NCBI GenBank assembly: GCA_949293315.1
Contig: CASFCH010000027.1
Location: forward strand, 1-64,000
Length of the DNA stretch: 64,000 nt
Reading direction: 5' to 3'
Source of the DNA: an uncultured Oscillospiraceae bacterium
GTDB taxonomy: Bacteria; Bacillota; Clostridia; Oscillospirales; Acutalibacteraceae
In this document: positions 17,717 to 26,172 of the stretch, piece by piece
How the letters are laid out: each line of letters begins with the position of its first letter
Position numbering within the stretch: the first letter of the stretch is position 1
Made by a program: the position numbers and the translations under genes
The notes under the pieces: model-generated
The model's database searches: none
What the model was told of the DNA's origin: nothing
Seen by the model: only the letters and a program-made list of their open reading frames with translations

Positions 17717-18259
17717 ATGTCTGAAAACGCCAGATGGTTTGTGGTCCACACCTATTCCGGGTATGAGAACAAGGTCGCCTCGGATATTGAAAAGGTTGTG
17801 GAAAACCGCAATATGCACGATCTGATCCTTGACGTCAAGATCCCGACCGAGACGGTCACGGAGATCAAGGACAATAAAAAGACGGAGGTCGAACGCAAAA
17901 TCTTCCCCAGCTATGTGCTGGTGAAGCTCGCCGTCAACGACGACCTCGAAATGACGGACGAGACCTGGTATCTGATCCGCAACACGCGCGGTGTGACCGG
18001 CTTTGTCGGCCCGGGGAGCAAGCCCGTGCCGCTGACGGAGAAGGAGGTCGCAAGCCTCGGGGTGGAGAAGCACTCCGTGGAGGTGGACTACGCCGCAGGC
18101 GATACCGTCACGGTGACGGACGGCCCGTTTGAGGGCTTTACCGGCACGGTGGACGAGGTCGATACGGAGAAGAACTATGTCCGCGTCACCATTTCTATGT
18201 TCGGCAGGGAGACACCCGTCGAATTTGAACTCGATCAGGTGGAGAAGGAAGAGAACTGA
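17717..18259 (+). CDS. nusG: Transcription elongation/antitermination factor NusG
   Basis: 180 residues. NGN domain (WFVVHTYSGYENKVASDIE, ~6-24; FPSYVLVKL, ~61-69; RNTRGVTGFVGPG, ~88-100) followed by a KOW domain (AAGDTVTVTDGPFEGFTGTV, two parts ~122-141). Couples RNA polymerase to Rho or the ribosome. Stop and start relations with secE (14 bp gap) show one operon. Confidence 0.96.
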   Translation: MSENARWFVVHTYSGYENKVASDIEKVVENRNMHDLILDVKIPTETVTEIKDNKKTEVERKIFPSYVLVKLAVNDDLEMTDETWYLIRNTRGVTGFVGPGSKPVPLTEKEVASLGVEKHSVEVDYAAGDTVTVTDGPFEGFTGTVDEVDTEKNYVRVTISMFGRETPVEFELDQVEKEEN

Positions 18260-18338
18260 ACTCCGCCGCAGCAGACTCACGGTAAAACGCGGCGAGCAGC
18301 CGCTTGGTTTTACGGCGTGCGCCGTTTGGTGCACGCGC

Positions 18339-18373
18339 GTGGGAGGGGCGCACGACGCCCCGCCAGTTACCAC
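18339..18373 (+). promoter_or_regulatory. L1 binding-site mimic before rplK
   Basis: GTGGGAGG (18339-18346) and GTTACCAC (18366-18373) enclose a GGCG/CGCC hairpin. The paired strands resemble the L1-binding helix of 23S rRNA (GTGGGAGG ... TACCAC), so L1 may bind here and repress translation of its own operon. Based on known L11-operon autoregulation. Confidence 0.65.
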
Positions 18374-18396
18374 ATATTATGGAGGTGCAGCACACA

Positions 18397-18822
18397 ATGG
18401 CTCAGAAGGTTGTAGGATTTATCAAGTTACAGATTCCCGCCGGAAAAGCAACCCCGGCACCGCCCGTTGGCCCCGCGCTCGGCCAGCACGGCGTTAACAT
18501 CATGGCATTCACAAAGGAATTCAATGAGCGCACGAAGAACGATGCAGGTCTCACTATCCCGGTCGTCATCACCGTATATGCAGACCGCTCCTTTACGTTC
18601 GTAACCAAGACGCCGCCCGCGGCAGTTCTGCTCAAGAAGGCCTGTGGGATCGAGACGGCTTCCGGTACGCCGAACAAGACGAAGGTGGCCACGGTCACAA
18701 AGGAGCAGGTCCGCAAGATTGCCGAGCAGAAGATGCCTGATCTGAACGCGGCGAGCATCGAGGCCGCCATGAGCATGATCGAGGGCACAGCCCGCAGCAT
18801 GGGTATTACGGTTGCCGACTGA
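18397..18822 (+). CDS. rplK: 50S ribosomal protein L11
   Basis: 141 residues starting [30 protein letters not shown] (quoted in part), the classic L11 start with the proline-rich hinge. The C-terminal rRNA-binding domain has the [23 protein letters not shown] region. Part of the GTPase-associated centre. The gene follows nusG after a 137 bp leader carrying the first L1-site mimic; ATG 18397 follows GGAGGTG. Confidence 0.97.
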   Translation: MAQKVVGFIKLQIPAGKATPAPPVGPALGQHGVNIMAFTKEFNERTKNDAGLTIPVVITVYADRSFTFVTKTPPAAVLLKKACGIETASGTPNKTKVATVTKEQVRKIAEQKMPDLNAASIEAAMSMIEGTARSMGITVAD

Positions 18823-18831
18823 TTTCCCTGC

Positions 18832-18856
18832 GTGGGAGGAACAATCCGGTTACCAC
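18832..18856 (+). promoter_or_regulatory. Second L1 binding-site mimic, before rplA
   Basis: GTGGGAGG (18832-18839), a short loop and GTTACCAC (18849-18856), the same pair of strands as before rplK. It lies in the rplK-rplA gap directly upstream of the GGGAGGT ribosome binding site, the right place for control of rplA translation. Confidence 0.65.
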
Positions 18857-18876
18857 TTAATGGGAGGTAAATAGCT

Positions 18877-19590
18877 ATGAAACATGGTAAAAAATATGTC
18901 GACAGCGCAAAGCTGGTAGACAGGTCCAAATTATATGATCCGGCTGAGGCGCTGGATCTGGCCGTGAAGACGGCCACCGCCAAGTTTGACGAGACCGTAG
19001 AGGTCCATGTGCGCCTGGGCGTCGATTCCCGCCATGCGGATCAGCAGGTCCGCGGCGCGGTCGTGCTGCCCAACGGCACGGGCCGCAAGGTGCGCGTGGC
19101 TGTTTTCGCCAAGGGCGATATGGCTAAGGCCGCTGAAGAGGCCGGCGCCGACATCGTCGGGGCGGAGGAGCTTGTCGCCCGGATCCAGAACGAGGGCTTC
19201 CTCGATTTTGACGTGGCGGTCGCCGCGCCGAACATGATGGGTCTGGTGGGTCGCCTCGGTAAGGTGCTCGGCCCGCGCGGCCTGATGCCCAGCCCCAAGG
19301 CCGGTACGGTCACCCCCGATGTGGCGAAAGCCGTTACGGAGGCCAAGGCCGGTAAGATCGAGTATCGTCTGGACAAGACGAACATCATCCACTGCCCGAT
19401 CGGCAAGGTTTCCTTCGGCGCACAGAAGCTCGGCGAGAACTTTAAGGCGCTGCTGGACGCCATTGTAAAGGCAAAGCCCGCCGCCACCAAGGGCCAGTAT
19501 ATCCGCTCCTGCGCCGTTGCGCTGACGATGGGCCCCGGCATCAAGATCAACCCGAACCGCGTCTCCACCGTCGAGGGCGCGGAGGCCTGA
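18877..19590 (+). CDS. rplA: 50S ribosomal protein L1
   Basis: 237 residues, two-domain L1 of the stalk. Recognised from [15 protein letters not shown], the [20 protein letters not shown] region (~50-69) and [18 protein letters not shown] (~130-147), the most conserved L1 stretch. Likely also a translational repressor through the two leader mimics. Last gene before a new promoter for rplJL. Confidence 0.97.
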   Translation: MKHGKKYVDSAKLVDRSKLYDPAEALDLAVKTATAKFDETVEVHVRLGVDSRHADQQVRGAVVLPNGTGRKVRVAVFAKGDMAKAAEEAGADIVGAEELVARIQNEGFLDFDVAVAAPNMMGLVGRLGKVLGPRGLMPSPKAGTVTPDVAKAVTEAKAGKIEYRLDKTNIIHCPIGKVSFGAQKLGENFKALLDAIVKAKPAATKGQYIRSCAVALTMGPGIKINPNRVSTVEGAEA

Positions 19591-19598
19591 GAAAAAAC

Positions 19599-19634
19599 TT
19601 GACATTCGCCATGGGATATGGTATCATATCCCAT
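19599..19634 (+). promoter_or_regulatory. rplJL promoter overlapped by a perfect palindrome
   Basis: TTGACA (19599-19604), 17 bp, TATCAT (19622-19627). A perfect inverted repeat, ATGGGATATG (19611-19620) and CATATCCCAT (19625-19634), overlaps the -10. It could be an operator or an end hairpin for the rplKA transcript. Confidence 0.75.
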
Positions 19635-19635
19635 G

Positions 19636-19726
19636 TTGTCGATGACCTAAAGACAGCAGGTGCCCAGTGCGTAACGGTTTGACCTACCTGCCGAGGGGAA
19701 GCGAAATGGATTTTCAGGATGATTTT
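19636..19726 (+). ncRNA. L10 leader (L10-L12 autoregulatory RNA)
   Basis: The leader contains AGACAGCAGGTG ... CCTACCTGCCGAGG, the pattern of the bacterial ribosomal L10 leader, a kink-turn-containing structure bound by L10(L12)4. It is followed at once by an intrinsic terminator, so bound L10 can end transcription before rplJ. Confidence 0.85.
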
Positions 19727-19761
19727 CCGCCTTTCCCGCTTTAGGGAGGGGCGGTTTTTTT
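19727..19761 (+). terminator. Attenuator terminator in the L10 leader
   Basis: CCGCCTTTCCC pairs with GGGAGGGGCGG and is followed by T7. It lies 90 bp before the rplJ start and completes the L10 attenuation device. Confidence 0.85.
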
Positions 19762-19851
19762 GCCCCAGGGAAGTGACAGCGGTCAGAGGCGCCGCCGAGA
19801 TGCGGCCGCCTGTTCCATAACACGTTGTTTACCGGGAGGTGAATCTGAACT

Positions 19852-20379
19852 ATGCCGAGCAATGCAATTCTGGAAAAGAAAAAGCAGCAGGTAGAGGCAC
19901 TCAGTGAGAAGATGAAAAACTCCTGCGCGGGCGTCCTTGTCGATTACAAGGGGATCTCCGTGGAGGAGGATACAAAGCTGCGCAAGGAGCTGCGTGAGGC
20001 CGGGGTGGAGTACACCGTCGTGAAGAACACCCTGCTTGGGATGGCGGCCGAAAAGGCCGGTATCGCCGGACTGGAGGGCTATCTCAACGGCACGACCTCC
20101 ATCGCGCTGAGCGAGGGGGACTATGTTGCCGCTGCGCGCATCATCAGCAAAACGGCAGTGGAGGGCAAAAAGATCTCCGTGAAGGCGGGCTTTATCGATG
20201 GGAAGGTCATCGATGAGGCGGGCGTTAAGGAGCTTGCCGAGCTGCCGCCGCGCGAGGTCCTCGTCGCCAAGGCTTTGGGCGGCCTGAATGCCCCGATCAC
20301 CGGCCTTGTGTATGTCCTCAATGCGAACATCACGGGTCTGGTCCGCGCGCTCAACGCGATTGCGGAGAAGCAGCAGTAA
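19852..20379 (+). CDS. rplJ: 50S ribosomal protein L10
   Basis: 175 residues; base of the L7/L12 stalk and binder of its own leader. Family features: KKKQQVEALSEKM near the N-terminus, VDYKGISVEEDTKLRKELRE (~27-46), YTVVKNTLLGMA (~52-63), and a helical C-terminus that binds L12 dimers. ATG 19852 follows GGGAGGTG. Confidence 0.96.
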   Translation: MPSNAILEKKKQQVEALSEKMKNSCAGVLVDYKGISVEEDTKLRKELREAGVEYTVVKNTLLGMAAEKAGIAGLEGYLNGTTSIALSEGDYVAAARIISKTAVEGKKISVKAGFIDGKVIDEAGVKELAELPPREVLVAKALGGLNAPITGLVYVLNANITGLVRALNAIAEKQQ

Positions 20380-20480
20380 TCGTCTGTTGTCTGTTCCCGG
20401 CGGAAGGATTTCCGCATTCGAGCGGCCGAGGCCGCACATATTAAAACTTTTATTTCAAGAAAAAGTGGAGGTAAAATATC

Positions 20481-20864
20481 ATGGCATCTGAGAAAGTTAC
20501 AAAGCTGATTGAAGACGTAAAGGCCCTTACCGTTCTGGAGCTCTCCGACCTTGTGAAGGCGCTTGAGGAGGAGTTCGGCGTTTCCGCTGCCGCTCCGGTT
20601 GCGGTTGCCGCTGCTCCGGCTGCCGGCGCTGCCGCTCCGGCCGCTGAGGAGAAGACGGAGTTTGACGTTGTCCTTGCCGAGGTCGGCGCGGAGAAGGTCA
20701 AGGTTATCAAGGCTGTCCGTGAGATCACGGGCCTGGGCCTTGTCGATGCGAAGGCGCTCGTCGACGGCGCGCCGAAGGCTGTCAAGGAGGGCATCTCCAA
20801 GGAGGACGCCGAGGCTGCGAAGGCGAAGCTGGAAGAGGCCGGCGCAAAGGTTGAGCTCAAGTAA
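20481..20864 (+). CDS. rplL: 50S ribosomal protein L7/L12
   Basis: 127 residues. N-terminal dimerisation domain ([20 protein letters not shown], ~4-23), an alanine/proline-rich hinge (~36-57) and the C-terminal factor-binding domain ([20 protein letters not shown], ~58-77; [15 protein letters not shown]). It is followed by a terminator; rpoB, which often comes next in Firmicutes, is absent here. Confidence 0.97.
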   Translation: MASEKVTKLIEDVKALTVLELSDLVKALEEEFGVSAAAPVAVAAAPAAGAAAPAAEEKTEFDVVLAEVGAEKVKVIKAVREITGLGLVDAKALVDGAPKAVKEGISKEDAEAAKAKLEEAGAKVELK

Positions 20865-20884
20865 GTTCTATTGTGACAGAGCAG

Positions 20885-20917
20885 GCACGCTCTCCCCAAA
20901 CGGGAGGGCGTGCTTTT
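20885..20917 (+). terminator. Terminator after rplL
   Basis: GCACGCTCTCCC pairs with GGGAGGGCGTGC (one G-U pair), followed by TTTTCTGT. Confidence 0.85.
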
Positions 20918-21011
20918 CTGTGCGCGGCATATGCCGGTGCGGATGCGCCGAAAAAATCAACTTGGCGGGGATTTTCACGTTATTCTGCCCCTTTCTCGTG
21001 AAAACTGACTA

Positions 21012-21040
21012 TTGAAACTGAAAAGCAAAAATTATATAAT
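21012..21040 (+). promoter_or_regulatory. Promoter for the NifU-like/GGGtGRT pair
   Basis: TTGAAA (21012-21017), 17 bp, TATAAT (21035-21040), about 40 bp before ATG 21082. Confidence 0.8.
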
Positions 21041-21081
21041 GATTAAGGTCATGCGAGAAAAAGACCGAAAGGAGAAATCTT

Positions 21082-21783
21082 ATGAACTATTCCGCAGAAG
21101 TGGAGAAGATGTGTACGGTCAAAAAAGGACCGCATCACGGCCCGGCTCCGATTCCAGAAGAGGGCAAATGGGTAAAGGCGTATGAGATCAAGGATATCTC
21201 CGGCTTTACACACGGTGTGGGCTGGTGTGCGCCGCAGCAGGGTACGTGCAAGCTGTCCCTGAACATCAAAAACGGTATCGTGGAGGAAGCGCTCGTGGAG
21301 ACGATCGGCTGCTCCGGGATGACGCACTCTGCCGCCATGGCTGCGGAGATCCTTCCGGGCAAGACGCTCCTGGAGTGCCTGAACACCGACCTTGTGTGCG
21401 ATGCGATCAACGTCGCCATGCGCGAGCTGTTCCTGCAGATCGTGTACGGCCGCAGCCAGTCCGCCTTCTCCGAGGACGGCCTTGCGATCGGCGCCGCGCT
21501 GGAGGATCTGGGCAAGGGCCTGCGCTCGCAGGTGGGCACCATGTTCGGTACGAAGGCCAAGGGCGTGCGCTATATGGAGATGGCCGAGGGCTATGTCACC
21601 CGTATGGCGCTCGACAAGGACGATCAGGTCATCGGTTATGAGTTTGTCCGCCTGGGCAAGATGCTTGAGGACATCCGCCGCGGCAAGAGCCCGAATGAGG
21701 CCTATGAGGCCAACAAGGGCCACTATGGCCGTTTCACCGAGGCTGACGGAGCGGTCAAATATATTGACCCGCGTGAAGAATAA
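21082..21783 (+). CDS. NifU-like iron-sulfur scaffold-type protein
   Basis: 233 residues. The region CKLSLNIKNGIVEEALVETIG-CSGMTHSAAMAAE (~55-88, quoted in two parts) resembles IscU/NifU N-terminal scaffolds, with three nearby cysteines: C55, C76 and the one in LECLNTDLVCDAINVAMREL (~98). The remaining ~100 residues are specific to this group. It always seems paired with the GGGtGRT protein, 21 bp downstream here. Iron-sulfur assembly is plausible; the client is unknown. Confidence 0.8.
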   Translation: MNYSAEVEKMCTVKKGPHHGPAPIPEEGKWVKAYEIKDISGFTHGVGWCAPQQGTCKLSLNIKNGIVEEALVETIGCSGMTHSAAMAAEILPGKTLLECLNTDLVCDAINVAMRELFLQIVYGRSQSAFSEDGLAIGAALEDLGKGLRSQVGTMFGTKAKGVRYMEMAEGYVTRMALDKDDQVIGYEFVRLGKMLEDIRRGKSPNEAYEANKGHYGRFTEADGAVKYIDPREE

Positions 21784-21804
21784 GAGCAAGGAGGATTTCA
21801 ATCT

Positions 21805-22815
21805 ATGGCAAACGATGTAATTTTCGAGGGCAAGGAAAGACGGATGCCCAAGATCGAGAAATGCCTTGCTGAGTACGGCATTGCCTCTCTTGAAGATGCC
21901 CGCGCCCTCTGCCTGGAGCACGGGATCGATGTGGAGTCCATTGTCAAGGGCGTACAGATGATCGCCTTTGAAAACGCGGTGTGGGCCTACACGCTGGGCG
22001 TTGCGATCGCCCTGAAGACCAAGACCGCCAACGCCTCCGAGGCCGCCGCAACCATCGGTAAGGGCCTGCAGGCTTTCTGTGTACCGGGTTCTGTCGCCGA
22101 ACAGCGTCAGGTCGGCCTGGGCCACGGCAATCTGGGCGCCATGCTGCTGCACGACGATACAAAGTGCTTCGCCTTCCTGGCCGGGCACGAATCCTTCGCC
22201 GCTGCGGAGGGCGCGATCGGTATCGCGAAGACGGCCAACAAGGTCCGCAAGGAGCCGCTGCGCGTCATCCTCAACGGACTTGGCAAGGACGCGGCGATGA
22301 TCATCTCCCGCATCAACGGCTTTACGTATGTGAAGACGGAGTATGACTTCTTCAGCGATACGCTGAACGTCGTTGAGACGATCGCCTACTCCGATGGCGA
22401 GAAGTCCAAGGTCAAGTGCTACGGCGCGAACGATGTCCGCGAGGGCGTGGCCATCATGAAGGCGGAGGGCGTCGATGTCTCCATCACCGGCAACTCCACC
22501 AACCCGACCCGCTTCCAGCACCTGGTTGCCGGTACCTACAAAAAGTGGGCCAACGAGAACGGTGTCAAATACTTCTCCGTGGCCTCCGGCGGCGGCACGG
22601 GCCGTACGCTGCACCCGGACAACATGGCCGCCGGTCCGGCTTCCTACGGCCTGACCGACTCCATGGGCCGCATGCACGGCGACGCCCAGTTCGCCGGCTC
22701 CTCCTCCGTCCCGGCGCACGTCGAGATGATGGGCCTGATCGGCATGGGCAACAACCCCATGGTCGGCGCGACGGTTGCCTGCGCGGTCGCGGTTGCTGAG
22801 GCGCTGAACAAATAA
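21805..22815 (+). CDS. GGGtGRT protein
   Basis: 336 residues; named for the motif GGGTGRT, seen here at about residue 262 in SVASGGGTGRTLHPDNMAAG. This is a conserved family of unknown function in anaerobes, nearly always beside a NifU-like gene as here. No transmembrane segment or signal peptide is visible. Other conserved-looking stretches are PGSVAEQRQVGLGHGNLGAM (~93-112) and AGSSSVPAHVEMMGLIGMGN (~292-311). No reaction can be assigned. The run ends with a strong terminator. Confidence 0.85.
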   Translation: MANDVIFEGKERRMPKIEKCLAEYGIASLEDARALCLEHGIDVESIVKGVQMIAFENAVWAYTLGVAIALKTKTANASEAAATIGKGLQAFCVPGSVAEQRQVGLGHGNLGAMLLHDDTKCFAFLAGHESFAAAEGAIGIAKTANKVRKEPLRVILNGLGKDAAMIISRINGFTYVKTEYDFFSDTLNVVETIAYSDGEKSKVKCYGANDVREGVAIMKAEGVDVSITGNSTNPTRFQHLVAGTYKKWANENGVKYFSVASGGGTGRTLHPDNMAAGPASYGLTDSMGRMHGDAQFAGSSSVPAHVEMMGLIGMGNNPMVGATVACAVAVAEALNK

Positions 22816-22846
22816 ATTCATCCCGTTCTAAACAATATGCTCATCT

Positions 22847-22876
22847 GCCGAGCCGCAAAGCGGCTCGGCTTTTTTA
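22847..22876 (+). terminator. Terminator after the GGGtGRT gene
   Basis: GCCGAGCCGC pairs perfectly with GCGGCTCGGC around AAA, followed by T6. From 22877 to 23011 no gene is seen. Confidence 0.92.
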
Positions 22877-23011
22877 TTTTCACCCCGTATCCAAAAGCAG
22901 AGGAATAATAGTTTACAAAACTTGACGATATCGAGCGATCTTTATCTTTCGCTTTACTGAACCCAAATTTTGTATTGCAAATGTTGCCTTATAATGAACA
23001 ATGTGTAAATA

Positions 23012-23053
23012 CTGGCACTCTCCTATTGACAGTGCTAAAAATCTGATTATAAT
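23012..23053 (+). promoter_or_regulatory. CIRCE-like operator and promoter of hsp20
   Basis: CTGGCACTC (23012-23020), exactly 9 nt, CAGTGCTAA (23030-23038): 15 of 18 arm positions match the CIRCE consensus bound by HrcA. The promoter TTGACA (23026-23031), 16 bp, TATAAT (23048-23053) overlaps it, so bound repressor would block the -35. A 149 bp leader with several hairpins follows. Confidence 0.75.
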
Positions 23054-23202
23054 GGTAGTTGAAGATTGAGAGAGGCCACCGGGATCAGATCCGGAATGGC
23101 GCCCGCAAGCTTCGGTAAGCAAAAATCCAAAATGGTAACAGCCGCTCGCCCTGCGAGGATTGCTCCCCACAAGCTACGAGTATGTGAATGGAGGAATGAG
23201 TT

Positions 23203-23649
23203 ATGTTACCGAGCATTTTTGGTGAGAATCTGTTTGACGAGATGTTTGAAGACCCCTTTGAAATGATGCCTTCCTTTGGGCGCCACAACCCGCTGTATGG
23301 AAAGCACGCAAAGAACCTGATGAAGACAGATGTCCGCGAGACGGAAAACTCCTATGAACTGGATGTTGATCTGCCGGGGTTCAAAAAGGATGAGGTTCAG
23401 GCCGTGATCGAGGATGGTTATCTGACCATCAGCGCAGCGAAAGGGCTGGATAAGGACCAGAAAGATAAGAAGGGCCGCTATATCCGCCGCGAGCGTTACG
23501 CGGGGCAATGCAGCCGGAGCTTTTACGTTGGTGAAGGAGTGAAGACCTCCGACGTCAAAGCAAAGTTTGAAGACGGCATTCTTCGCGTTTCCGTTCCGAA
23601 AACCGAGCAAAAGAAGCTGCCGCATGAGCACAGCATCCCAATCGAATAA
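23203..23649 (+). CDS. Hsp20 small heat-shock protein
   Basis: 148-residue ATP-independent chaperone. The alpha-crystallin domain spans ~40-135 (DVRETENSYELDVDLPGFKK, ~43-62; SDVKAKFEDGILRVSVPK, ~118-135), with a short N-terminal phenylalanine-rich arm MLPSIFGENLFDEMFEDPFE. A C-terminal I-x-I-type ending (HSIPIE) is present. GGAGG precedes ATG 23203. The CIRCE-like site indicates HrcA heat-shock control, less usual for hsp20 than for groESL/dnaK. Confidence 0.93.
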   Translation: MLPSIFGENLFDEMFEDPFEMMPSFGRHNPLYGKHAKNLMKTDVRETENSYELDVDLPGFKKDEVQAVIEDGYLTISAAKGLDKDQKDKKGRYIRRERYAGQCSRSFYVGEGVKTSDVKAKFEDGILRVSVPKTEQKKLPHEHSIPIE

Positions 23650-23660
23650 TAAAACGACCA

Positions 23661-23695
23661 GAGCGGCGGTCCGGATCATCCGGACCGCCGCTCTT
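23661..23695 (+). terminator. Hairpin after hsp20
   Basis: A perfect 16 bp inverted repeat, GAGCGGCGGTCCGGAT and its complement, with almost no loop, followed by TTCAT. Probably a terminator despite few Ts; it may work in both directions with the ktrA end. The rest of 23696-23785 shows nothing. Confidence 0.65.
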
Positions 23696-23785
23696 CATAT
23701 TGACAGATTTAATATAAAACATGGCCCTTCCGGATAGACTACGCCCAAAAGCGAGTGCGTCACCGGATAGGAGGGGGGATTTGCG

Positions 23786-24463
23786 TCAGTTGACAATCCC
23801 CATCTCGATCAGCTTATTGAACGAGGCGGCGTCCGTCACCAGCAGCAGCTGATCGCCGTGTGTAATGGCGTAATCCGCATCGGGGGGGACGGTGATCTTA
23901 TCGCGGCCCCACTCGCGCACGCCCAGCACGTTGATCCCAAACTTGGCCCGGATATCCAGCTCGCGCAGCGTATGTCCGGTCCAGCGCTCCGGCGCCAGAA
24001 TTTCCACCACGTTGTAGTCCCCGTCGATCTCAAAGGTGGAAACGATATTCTTGCCCAGCAGGCTCTTGGCGATCCGCTCGCCGGCCTCCTTCTCGGGCCG
24101 GATCACCTTATCCGCACCCAGCTTGAGGAAGATCTGCATATAGCGCCGGTTCTTCGCCTTGGCGATGATATAGGGGATTTTCATCTCCTTTAAATTGATG
24201 ATCGCCATCACGCTCTCCTCCAGATGGGAGCCGATGCCCACGATCGCCACGTCGCAGTCGCCCACGCCGCACTCGCGGAGCTGATCGATCTCCGTGATGT
24301 CCGCCTGAATGGCCTGGGTGGTATACGGTGCGATGCGGTCCACGCACTTGATATCCTTATCGATCGCCAGGACCTCACAGCCGAAGTGACTCAACGATTT
24401 TGCGACGGAAGAGCCGAATACCCCCAGCCCCAGAACCGCATACTGACGTTCTCTTGCTTTCAT
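23786..24463 (-). CDS. ktrA: Potassium uptake regulatory subunit KtrA/TrkA type
   Basis: 225 residues, cytoplasmic gating ring of the K+ channel. RCK_N domain with nucleotide-binding GLGVFGSSVAKSL (~12-24) and acidic residue in LAIDKD (~33-38), then an RCK_C domain (~140-220, LDIRAKFGINVLGVREWGRD). Binds ATP/ADP or c-di-AMP in relatives. Its start lies 17 bp after the transporter stop, so the two are one operon. Confidence 0.93.
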   Translation of the reverse strand: MKARERQYAVLGLGVFGSSVAKSLSHFGCEVLAIDKDIKCVDRIAPYTTQAIQADITEIDQLRECGVGDCDVAIVGIGSHLEESVMAIINLKEMKIPYIIAKAKNRRYMQIFLKLGADKVIRPEKEAGERIAKSLLGKNIVSTFEIDGDYNVVEILAPERWTGHTLRELDIRAKFGINVLGVREWGRDKITVPPDADYAITHGDQLLLVTDAASFNKLIEMGIVN

Positions 24464-24480
24464 AATCTGTTGCCTCCGTT

Positions 24481-25914
24481 TTAACCGACAATGATATTTC
24501 CCTTGGGATAGTTGACATGCGGCGCGAGCGCGCTGCTCATTTTACGCGTGGTGGCGGAGATCAGCAGCGTGACCATACCGACCCTGCCGATATACATCAG
24601 GCAGATGACGATCAGCTTTCCCGCTGCGGTGAGCGACGGTGTGACGCCCATTGTGAGCCCCACCGTCGCAAGCGCGGACGCCGCCTCATACGCGAGATTT
24701 AAAAACGGCATGCTCTCCGTAATACACAACAGGCCGATCCCGATGATCAGAACGCTGATATTGGCACAGAAGATCGTCAGGGAGCGGCGCACCGTCTCGC
24801 GCGGGATCACTCGTTTGAACACCGTCACGTTTTCTTTGCCGAACAGGCCGCTGACCGCCGTGAGCAGCAGGGTGGCGAAGGTGGTCGTCTTAATACCGCC
24901 GGCCGTGCCTCCGGGCGATCCGCCCACAAACATGGTCAGAATCATCAGAAAAGCCGTGGGCTGGCGGATGGCTGCCATGTCCACGGTGGCATATCCGGCG
25001 GTACGAAGGGTGACGGACTGGAACGCCGAGGCCAGCACCTTGTCCCCGGGATCCAGGGGGGCGATGGTGGCCTCATTCGTGTACTCGAAGACGAAGATGG
25101 AAACTGCCGGTACAAACAGCAGGAAAAAGTTCGTCACAAGGACGAGCTTGGTGTGCGTATTGAGCAGGTGTGAGATGCGGTGGGAGATCTCCCGGTTTTT
25201 CAGCCGGCGGATCAGATGGGCAACCAGATGCGTCACATCCATCCAGACCGCGTAGCCGATCCCGCCGAAAAAGATCAGCGCCATGACAACCACATTGACG
25301 ACTACGCTCGACTGATAGGGGATCAGGCTCGCCGGGCCGATCGGATCAAATCCGGCGTTGCAGAACGCGGAGACGGAGATGAACAGCGAATCAAACAGAC
25401 CGCGCCAGAAGCCGCTCGCGTGGATGAAGACGGGCGCCATCAATACCGTGCCGATCAGCTCAAAGGAAAACACATATTTGAGTATGCGGATCAGCACTGT
25501 TTTCAGATCGGCCATGTTGCTCCAGTTGAGCATCTCCCGCATGGTGATTTTATCCTTCAGGGAGAGGCGGCTGCGGATCTTTAAGAGCATGACCGCCATC
25601 AGCGTGATAAAGCCGATGCCGCCGACCTGGATCAGCAGGAGCATGACAATCTGGCCGAACAGCGTCAGATCCTCCGCGACCACCACAGGCGTCAGGCCCG
25701 TGACGCAGGTGGCGCTGGTGGCAAGAAAGAGGGCGTTCAGTCCGCCGATCCCCTCCCCGTGGGAGGAGATGGGCAGCGCCAGCAGGAGCGCCCCCGCCAG
25801 AATCACCCCTAAAAAACTGAGTGACACCTTCCGCGGCGCCGTAAAATGGGATCTGAAAAGCCGTTTGGGATTATCCTCCGGATCACCGGTATTCGTTCGA
25901 TTCAAGCAGAGCAT
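24481..25914 (-). CDS. ktrB: Potassium channel/transporter KtrB (TrkH family)
   Basis: 477 residues, about 8-10 hydrophobic helices in four M1-P-M2 repeats. Selectivity-filter regions are visible, for example SATCVTGLTPV (~67-77), SAFCNAGFDPIG (~185-196), RTAGYATVDM (~302-311) and ATVGLTMGVTPS (~420-431). Takes up K+ with KtrA, which follows directly. An AT-rich stretch with a minus-strand promoter lies upstream. Confidence 0.93.
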   Translation of the reverse strand: MLCLNRTNTGDPEDNPKRLFRSHFTAPRKVSLSFLGVILAGALLLALPISSHGEGIGGLNALFLATSATCVTGLTPVVVAEDLTLFGQIVMLLLIQVGGIGFITLMAVMLLKIRSRLSLKDKITMREMLNWSNMADLKTVLIRILKYVFSFELIGTVLMAPVFIHASGFWRGLFDSLFISVSAFCNAGFDPIGPASLIPYQSSVVVNVVVMALIFFGGIGYAVWMDVTHLVAHLIRRLKNREISHRISHLLNTHTKLVLVTNFFLLFVPAVSIFVFEYTNEATIAPLDPGDKVLASAFQSVTLRTAGYATVDMAAIRQPTAFLMILTMFVGGSPGGTAGGIKTTTFATLLLTAVSGLFGKENVTVFKRVIPRETVRRSLTIFCANISVLIIGIGLLCITESMPFLNLAYEAASALATVGLTMGVTPSLTAAGKLIVICLMYIGRVGMVTLLISATTRKMSSALAPHVNYPKGNIIVG

Positions 25915-25977
25915 CTCCGTGTTTCAAAATTGGGGAAGGGCGCGTAAACGCGCAGGTTTATCGCGGCTTCACCTGAT

Positions 25978-26005
25978 ATTATACATACTTTCATATTTTT
26001 AGCAA
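25978..26005 (-). promoter_or_regulatory. Promoter for ktrBA
   Basis: On the minus strand TTGCTA (26005-26000), 16 bp, TATAAT (25983-25978), in AT-rich DNA about 65 bp before the ktrB start. Confidence 0.55.
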
Positions 26006-26172
26006 TACAAAAAATTAAAAATCTTTAAAATCCATCATTTTACAGACATTTTGTCCTGCGAACAGAAGGAAAAATGATTTATATCCGAGACGATGATTCG
26101 GCGTGCGGACCGGTATGGGGTGGTACTGCCGAAAATTTTGTAGTAAAATATTCCCAAAGGAGGCGCATGGCT

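Noticed and set aside
23054-23202. tRNA or other small stable RNA in the hsp20 leader
   Set aside because: Several short hairpins are present but no cloverleaf, and no tRNA or rRNA gene was recognised anywhere in the window.
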